Assembly: GCA_004554075.1 (NCBI GenBank)
Contig: SFOB01000163.1
Coordinates: 1 to 6,605, forward strand
Length of the DNA stretch: 6,605 nt
Reading direction: 5' to 3'
Source of the DNA: Treponema sp.
GTDB lineage: Bacteria; Spirochaetota; Spirochaetia; Treponematales; Treponemataceae
The notes beneath the pieces were generated by a model. That model saw nothing but the letters and a program-made list of their open reading frames with translations. It had not been told where the DNA came from and did no database searches. Each line of letters begins with the position of its first letter. Position 1 is the stretch's first letter. Position numbers and translations under genes: made by a program. Shown here in pieces: positions 1 to 4,052 of the stretch.

Positions 1-2
1 GG

Positions 3-30
3 AAAACCGCCAGTTCCGCCAAACGGTTTT
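3..30. repeat. Imperfect inverted repeat near the left edge
   Basis: AAAACCG at 3-9 is complementary to CGGTTTT at 24-30, with a 14-base loop containing a direct duplication of CCGCC. Because the arms end in A4 and T4, the structure could act as a weak intrinsic terminator in either direction. It lies about 70 bases past the end of the minus-strand gene at 101-655, so it could back up the hairpin at 50-82. Only the complementarity is seen; termination is inferred, and the left edge of the window hides the context. Confidence 0.3.
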
Positions 31-49
31 AAGGCTCCTTTAAAATTTC

Positions 50-82
50 ACACTTTCTGTAATTTTATCAGAAAGTGTTTTT
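50..82. terminator. Hairpin terminator, possibly bidirectional, after the 101-655 gene
   Basis: ACACTTTCTG at 50-59 and CAGAAAGTGT at 69-78 form a perfect 10-bp stem with a 9-base AT-rich loop. On the plus strand the stem runs directly into five Ts (78-82), the classic intrinsic-terminator form. On the minus strand the stem is followed by GAAA and then TTTT, which is a poorer tail. It sits about 19 bases beyond the stop codon of the minus-strand gene, the expected place for that gene's terminator. The better T tract faces the other way, so it may serve both directions or end a plus-strand transcript entering from outside the window. Confidence 0.55.
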
Positions 83-100
83 ACATGCGTTTGCCCTGGG

Positions 101-655
101 TCATTTTGGTTCCTCGCTTGACTTTTTGGCTTCATCTGTTATACTTGAATCATCGACGTGAGGTGTCTTAGTTGCCCTGTCCGCTGATTTTTCAGCCGCG
201 TCACTCAAGCCTTCGAATCTTTCGGAGGCTTTATTTATTTCATCTAGTTCTATTGAATATATTCTGTGTCCGTTTGCAATACTTTCTTTTACAGTAATCA
301 ATACATCTGCTTTTTTACCACTTTGTAAAATTGCAGCAGAAACAAATCTTTTTATTGAAACAACATTCGGATCATCAGGATTTTTAAGATTTCCATGTGA
401 GGCTACGAGTATTGCGCTTTCATAAAGAGGTTTGATTTTAGCAGCCAATTCAAAATGTTCTGCAAGAGTAAAACCATTTGCTTTTGATTTTTCCAGAGCT
501 TTTGCACTCGTCATTTTGTCGATTGAGTGCTTGGAAAGATTAGCTTCAATTCCGGTTTGAATATTTACAATCTTACCTAAAAATGGTTTTAGAATTGTGA
601 GAAGTTCAGAACGTTTATAACTGGCGTAGCCTTGCTTTTTAATTTGCTCGGACAT
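101..655 (-). CDS. Phage-type polyvalent-protein/BECR-nuclease-like domain protein
   Basis: Predicted soluble protein of 184 residues with no signal peptide or membrane segment. I chose the ATG at 655 because a weak GGA/GAG purine stretch precedes it. An ATG at 670, five codons earlier, has no ribosome-binding site and deepens the overlap with the upstream gene. Numbered from 670, residues about 22-146 form the recognisable part: a TGIEA segment (39-43), a NGFT...EHF segment (65-73), IKRF (106-109), ITVKES (125-130) and HRIYSIELDEI (135-145). This pattern resembles the LPD3 or phage-Barnase-EndoU-ColicinE5/D-RelE-like (PBECR) domains found in phage and mobile-element polyvalent proteins; I cannot tell which from memory. 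The last 40 residues are charged, low in complexity and probably disordered. It overlaps the preceding 64-residue gene by 17 bases, implying coupled translation. A nuclease or toxin role is inference only, and no catalytic residues are assigned. Confidence 0.6.
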   Translation of the reverse strand: MSEQIKKQGYASYKRSELLTILKPFLGKIVNIQTGIEANLSKHSIDKMTSAKALEKSKANGFTLAEHFELAAKIKPLYESAILVASHGNLKNPDDPNVVSIKRFVSAAILQSGKKADVLITVKESIANGHRIYSIELDEINKASERFEGLSDAAEKSADRATKTPHVDDSSITDEAKKSSEEPK

Positions 656-833
656 ATTTTCTCGTTCCATCAGAATAAAGCAAATAAGCGGAGTTTGTTG
701 CTGAGTCGTAGCAGGAAATAGGAGTTCCCTTTGCTTTTTTTATTTCGTTTTCAATTCGTACTGCTTCAATAAAACGTCTTGTCAATTCATCGTCTGAAAC
801 ACCGCAGGTTGAATCCAATTCATTTTGCTCCAT
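639..833 (-). CDS. Small hypothetical protein, coupled to the downstream LPD3/PBECR-like gene
   Basis: A 64-residue acidic-to-neutral soluble protein with no transmembrane stretch. The start is well supported: AAGGAGGAGA at 850-841 lies 7 bases before the ATG, the best ribosome-binding site in the window. Two parts are visible. Residues about 13-34 form a likely helix rich in E, R and K. The C-terminal part reads G-T-P-I-x-x-Y-D, then A-Y-L-L-Y-x-D-G-T-x-x-Y, which looks like a short beta hairpin repeated around tyrosines. I do not recognise a named family with confidence. It overlaps the following gene by 17 bases (32 if that gene starts at 670), so the two are probably translated together. 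The pairing of a very small protein with a possible nuclease-fold protein recalls antitoxin-toxin pairs, but nothing in its sequence demonstrates that role. Confidence 0.6.
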   Translation of the reverse strand: MEQNELDSTCGVSDDELTRRFIEAVRIENEIKKAKGTPISCYDSATNSAYLLYSDGTRKYVRAN

Positions 834-863
834 AATAAATTCTCCTCCTTGTTTCTATTGTAT

Positions 864-892
864 TTGATTTCTTGATAAAAATACAGTATATT
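864..892 (+). promoter_or_regulatory. Possible plus-strand sigma70-type promoter
   Basis: TTGATT (864-869) and TATATT (887-892) are separated by exactly 17 bases and would start transcription near 899, just before the GC-rich hairpin at 904-967. The match is decent, but the surroundings are AT-rich, so chance is a serious alternative. No plus-strand gene follows; a transcript from here would consist mainly of the hairpin and the T tract. Confidence 0.2.
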
Positions 893-903
893 AGTTTTGT
901 ATG

Positions 904-978
904 CCGCGGGATTCCTTCTCCCTGCCTTGAGCAGGTGGTTCATCGTATGATGACGCAGGGACCGCGGACTGTTTTTTT
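904..978 (+). terminator. GC-rich compound hairpin followed by T7
   Basis: CCGCGG at 904-909 can pair with CCGCGG at 962-967, and inside it CCCTGC (920-925) pairs with GCAGGG (955-960). The innermost part can form CATC/GATG (941-944 with 949-952), or alternatively CCTGC/GCAGG (921-925 with 931-935). After four bases comes a run of seven Ts (972-978) on the plus strand. This is clearly more GC-rich than its surroundings. It may be a terminator for plus-strand transcription, a small structured RNA, or the leftover end of a transposable element. It lies immediately after the minus-strand Fic-like fragment, but on that strand no T tract follows, so it is a poor terminator for that gene. Confidence 0.4.
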
Positions 979-986
979 AAATACAT

Positions 987-1442
987 CTAGTACAGTTCCC
1001 CTTTTTTTAATTTATATCTTCTGTTTTTATTTCCGCCCAGTGCTTCAAGGTAGCCGAATTCGGTCAGCTGTCGCAGGTAACGCTTGGCTGTTGTAGGCGC
1101 AAAATCAAAATGCCGCACAAGTTCCTCTGTGGTGATTTGGGATTTATCGCTCATAAAATGTAAAATATCGACCAGTTTCTCGGCTAAAGTTGGCTTTACA
1201 GAGCACTTATCGATCATTTTCAGCTTCAAAAGCGATTTATCGACCATTTTTTCATTATTTTCGCTCATGGAAGCCTTAAACTGTTCAATTTCTCTTTGCA
1301 GATGTTTTGCATGAAGGTTCAACATAAAGTCAATAAAAAGACTATCATCATCTTTTTCCCGTGAGTCTATGAGAGCCTGAATATATTCCGCCGCCATATC
1401 TGCCAGATTTTGTAATGATTCCTTTTCCCTGTAATGTATCAT
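987..1442 (-). pseudogene. C-terminal remnant of a Fic-type protein with winged helix
   Basis: An open frame of 151 codons. Residues about 20-41, ending in DSLFIDFML, resemble the helix after the Fic catalytic core, where many Fic proteins read 'S-T-x-F-I-E-F-M-L'. Residues about 86-147 look like a winged helix-turn-helix (ITTEELVRHF, then TAKRYLRQL, then a GYLEALGGNKNRRYKL wing), as found at the C-termini of many Fic proteins. The Fic core with the HPFxxGNGR motif is absent, so no AMP-transfer activity is expected. The first 18 or so codons overlap, in another frame, sequence that clearly encodes the KilA-N family, so they are not genuine Fic sequence. The ATG at 1442 has no convincing ribosome-binding site. 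I therefore read this as the 3' end of a broken gene joined to the KilA-N gene near 1390. A stand-alone small DNA-binding protein is possible but less likely. Confidence 0.5.
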
Positions 1443-1722
1443 TCCATTCTTTTATAGAAAATGTAAATGCATTAGTTCCAGCATAACTCTTAAACGTATC
1501 GAATTCGCTACGTTTAAAATCTGGATTATGAAGACTTTCCCATAAACCTAAAAATTCGACTATATCTCTGCCTCGAAGCCATGTATGAATAGTTATACGA
1601 GGATCTGCGCTTCTATAACGGGCAATATCTGTAAGTGAAATATATTCGTTTTCAAAATCAGTTGTATAGATTCCGATTTCAATTCCCTGTGCATGAATTG
1701 TTTCTTTTACTGTTTTTTCCAT
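1348..1722 (-). pseudogene. KilA-N domain protein, truncated
   Basis: KilA-N is a DNA-binding domain common in phage antirepressors and in bacterial genes placed beside type I restriction systems. The frame gives 124 residues. The family pattern starts at ISLTDIARYRSADP (28-41), continues through TWLRGRDIVEFLGLWE (47-62), HNPDF (65-69) and NAFTFSIKEW (84-93), and reaches IITKSGRYGGGIY (102-114). Related proteins then read 'AHKDIAFEF...' and run to about 270 residues. Here ten unrelated residues and a stop follow. The start is good: AGGAGA at 1733-1728 overlaps the hsdM stop codon, so translation would follow hsdM directly. Over half of the protein is missing, including the part after the DNA-binding domain. 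The break coincides with the point where Fic-like coding begins in another frame. The truncated peptide might still bind DNA, but I consider it degraded. Confidence 0.7.
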
Positions 1723-1731
1723 AATTTTCTC

Positions 1732-3191
1732 CTACAGTTCTCCTTTCTGTGCTTTCTGATGAAGCTCAGTAATTTGTAAAAGAAGATTGTCTATATCAGC
1801 ATTAAGCTTTGTACGTTTTTCTTCGTAGTTCTGGATTGTTTCTGCTACGCTCAAGATTTCTTCTTCCTCGTGAGGATAACCGCAGACATCAAAATTGTAA
1901 TTTGAATCAATAAGTTCCTGAGCTGTAAAACACTTTGCTTTTGGATTTCCTTCATCGTCTGTGATTTCCGTGCGATTATTCCACCAGGCAATACAATCGT
2001 CAAAGTGCTTTAATTCCATCGGCTTTGTTTTGCTAAAGTGCTTACGGTCGCCTGGAATATCTACGCGGTAGAACCATGTTTTTCCTGTCGGCTCTTCATT
2101 ATTGAAGAAAAGGATATTTGTGGTAATTGATGTGTATGGAGAGAAAACACTGCCAGGCAAACGCACAATTGTATGAAGATTAAAATCTGTAAGTAGCTTT
2201 TTCTTAAGATTGTTTTTTGCGTTGTCGTTTCCAAAAAGGAATCCGTCTGGAACAATTACAGCTGCGCGTCCATTTTTTTTAAGGCGGTACATGATGACTG
2301 CCATAAATAAATCTGCAGTTTCACTTGAACGCAAGTCTGCCGGGAAGTTCTGTTTGATATCGTCCTTTTCGCTTCCGCCATAAGGTGGATTCATAAGAAT
2401 TACATCAAAGGCATCTTTCTGAGTGTAGTCCAAAAGTTTATAAATAAGTGAGTTTCCGTGATAAACTTTCGGGCTGTCCAGGCCGTGCAAAAGCATGTTT
2501 GTAACACAAAGCATATAAGGGAACTGCTTTTTTTCCACAGCATAAATTGAGTTGTAGATTTTTTCTGACTCTTCGTTTGAAATGCTGCCCTTTGCGTCTT
2601 TTACTTCTTCAAGTTCTTTTATCCAGCTTGAAAGGAATCCACCGGTTCCGCAGGCAAAGTCTGCCATTGTTTCGCCAATCTGCGGCTTTATCATTTTTGC
2701 CATAAACTGTGTTACGGCACGTGGCGTGTAGAATTCACCGGCACTTCCTGCACTCTGGAGCTCTTTAAGAATTGTTTCGTAGATTTCTCCAAAAGCATGA
2801 GTTTCTTCGTAGCTTCCAAAATCCAGCTCATCGATAATATTTACAATCCAAAAGTTGTGCGTACAATACTCTGGCGAATTGGTGTGTCAGGTGAGATTTC
2901 AAGATTTTTAAGAGTTGGGAAAAGCTTATTGTTTACAAAGTTCAAGAGTTTGTCGCCTGTAAAACCATCGCCCTGATTTTCTGTATGTGCCCAGTTGCGC
3001 CAGCGAAGTTCTTCCGGGATAATTGATTCGTATTTTTCATCTTCAAATTCCCAGTCCTCTTCCTTTGCGTCATATACTTTTAAGAAAAGCATCCAGGCTA
3101 TCTGTTCAATTCTCTGTGCATCACCGTTAATACCGGCATCGTTACGCATTACATCGCGAATGCGTTTTACAAAACTACTTAAGTTGCTCAT
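1732..3191 (-). pseudogene. hsdM: Type I DNA methyltransferase subunit HsdM, split by an out-of-frame deletion
   Basis: HsdM transfers a methyl group from S-adenosylmethionine to adenine N6 and forms the M2S core of type I systems. The start at 3191 is supported by GAGGAG (3204-3199). The first piece (116 codons to the stop at 2843-2841) is the HsdM N-terminal helical domain, ending at SIVRTTF. Reading then resumes in another frame at about 2847 with IVNIIDELDF, HAFGEIYETIL, LQSAGSAGEFYTPRAVTQF and the Met at 2703. After that Met come the SAM-binding FACGTGGF (16-23) and the catalytic NPPY (105-108). The C-terminus is complete. Relatives have about 15 residues (E-D-A-x-N-Y-M-K-type) between TTF and the VVN/IVN segment; these are missing, so a deletion of about 40-50 bases, not a simple indel, best explains the shift. 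The pieces add up to about 485 residues against about 500 in the family. No ribosome-binding site precedes the Met at 2703, so the catalytic piece is probably not made separately. Confidence 0.85.
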
Positions 3192-3210
3192 TTATGGTCT
3201 CCTCATTATT

Positions 3211-3250
3211 GTCACACGGATTCGAGTCGGCTAACGCCGACTCTTTTTTT
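3211..3250 (+). repeat. Structured repeat copy A, between hsdS and hsdM, with terminator form
   Basis: The copy consists of the box GTCACACGGATT (3211-3222), one base, the stem GAGTCGGC (3224-3231), the loop TAAC (3232-3235), the stem GCCGACTC (3236-3243) and seven Ts (3244-3250). All eight stem pairs are Watson-Crick. Read on the plus strand it is a textbook intrinsic terminator, yet all genes here run the other way. On the minus-strand mRNA the hairpin lies between the hsdS stop codon (3251-3249) and the hsdM ribosome-binding site (3204-3199), where it could affect hsdM translation or message stability. It matches copy B inside hsdS over 40 bases with three differences. Confidence 0.85.
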
Positions 3251-4052
3251 ATATTATTTTTCTACTCAGAATAAGTCTGGCAAGTTCTTCTTCTTTTTTA
3301 CGATATTCGTCTATAACAGGCAGAATCGCTTCCAAAGCACGAACAATGCGTTTTTGTTCGGCAAGGGGCGGGAGAGGAATAACCCCCTTGTACAATTTAT
3401 CATCATTTATTGCTGGGTATGCAACTCCTTTCGAATTTTCTGTATCATTTGCGTAATTATCAAATGAAGGTGAAAGTAAATAATAAAATAAATATTGATT
3501 ATTTATTTGAGGATAGCAAGCTAAAACTGCAAATCCAGTACTTGCGATAGGCTCTTTTTCAAAGTCCTTATCAATAATGCACATGTTATGTAAGTACGGT
3601 CTTACGGTCGCATAAATAATATCACCCTTTTTCACAATTTTTCTTGCCCTCGAAGGAGCCTGCTCTGGTGAAACAAAGTTTTCTTTATCATTTAACTTTT
3701 GATGCAGATTATCTATTGAACCAATATCAATATAACTGAATTCTTTATCAGGTATTTTTTGACCGTTGTTATAAACAATCTCCCCCAACCGACACCAGCA
3801 CCAGTTCTCTGGAATCTCAAAGGGAATCTCATCTTCTTTAATGTCACACGGATTCGAGTCAGCTAACGCTGTCTCTTTTTTTGATTTCCTTTTTCCAGAT
3901 TTTGCGTTAGCAAAATCCAATCCGTGTGACAGTTTTTCTTTCCTAATTTCTTCCAGCAAATCCCGCGCGTTTCCTTCGCTGGCTATCTGCGGCACAAGGC
4001 GACCGGAAATCGCTTCTTGCAAAATAGCTGCTTTTAATTCTTTTGCTCCCAT
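3249..4052 (-). CDS. hsdS: Type I specificity subunit HsdS, half-length with one target-recognition domain
   Basis: HsdS recognises the DNA target and holds two HsdM subunits. The ATG at 4052 follows the hsdR stop directly, so the genes are translationally linked. The 267-residue protein has an N-terminal conserved helix (ELKAAILQEAISGRLVPQ, residues 5-22), a linker made largely of an inserted palindromic repeat (42-71), the DEIPFEIPENWCWCRLGEI lead-in (74-92), one target-recognition domain with YIDIGSIDN (107-115), and the central conserved region beginning LPPLAEQKRI (227-236). It then ends with a helix and a short tail, where full-length HsdS of about 400-450 residues would continue to a second recognition domain. 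The stop lies within the T/A tract of repeat copy A. Half-length HsdS proteins are known to work as dimers recognising symmetrical sites, so it could be functional; equally it may be a deletion remnant. The N-terminus looks intact, not internal. Confidence 0.88.
   Translation of the reverse strand: MGAKELKAAILQEAISGRLVPQIASEGNARDLLEEIRKEKLSHGLDFANAKSGKRKSKKETALADSNPCDIKEDEIPFEIPENWCWCRLGEIVYNNGQKIPDKEFSYIDIGSIDNLHQKLNDKENFVSPEQAPSRARKIVKKGDIIYATVRPYLHNMCIIDKDFEKEPIASTGFAVLACYPQINNQYLFYYLLSPSFDNYANDTENSKGVAYPAINDDKLYKGVIPLPPLAEQKRIVRALEAILPVIDEYRKKEEELARLILSRKII
3843..3882 (+). repeat. Structured repeat copy B, within hsdS
   Basis: Same architecture as copy A: box GTCACACGGATT (3843-3854), one base, stem GAGTCAGC (3856-3863), loop TAAC (3864-3867), stem GCTGTCTC (3868-3875) and T7 (3876-3882). 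Relative to copy A, the sixth stem pair has changed from G-C to A-T on both sides, a compensating change. A single T-T mismatch has appeared elsewhere in the stem. It is translated on the minus strand as part of hsdS. Confidence 0.85.
3898..3930 (-). repeat. Structured repeat copy C, inverted, within hsdS
   Basis: On the minus strand: box GTCACACGGATT (3930-3919), one base, stem GATTTTGC (3917-3910), loop TAAC (3909-3906), stem GCAAAATC (3905-3898). Stem positions 4 to 6 differ from copies A and B, yet all eight pairs are intact, while the box, the inner GC pairs and the loop are kept. No T tract follows, unlike copies A and B. Confidence 0.8.

Larger units (their letters stand above)
3843..3930. 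repeat. 88-bp palindromic element inserted in frame in hsdS (copies B and C facing each other)
   Basis: GTCACACGGATT at 3843-3854 is answered by its exact reverse complement at 3919-3930, giving 12-bp perfect terminal inverted repeats. Each terminus is followed inward by its own 8-bp hairpin with a TAAC/GTTA loop, and the centre is A/T-rich. The whole element lies in the hsdS linker between the first conserved helix and the recognition domain, and contributes residues 42-71 without breaking the frame. This resembles palindromic elements known to insert into protein genes, such as those of Rickettsia. That it is mobile or dispersed in this genome is inference, because only this window is visible. 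Confidence 0.75.

Noticed and set aside
857..862. TACAAT (minus strand) as a -10 box for the 639-833 gene
   Set aside because: It would start the RNA right at the ribosome-binding site, and the -35 match at the proper spacing is poor.
872..1096. Plus-strand open frame of 74 codons
   Set aside because: No ribosome-binding site, runs through the GC-rich hairpin and T7 tract and then antisense to the Fic-like frame; the product resembles nothing known.
2061..2255. Minus-strand open frame of 64 codons inside the hsdM methyltransferase region
   Set aside because: It lies in another frame of clearly HsdM-coding sequence and has no family pattern.
3876..3882. T7/A7 tract in hsdS as a phase-variation switch
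   Set aside because: Seven bases is short for slipped-strand variation, and the same tract belongs to the repeat element in copy A.
3211..3930. Possible CRISPR array, because of three repeated units
   Set aside because: Only three copies, unevenly spaced, one inverted, two inside a coding frame, with no spacers and no cas genes.
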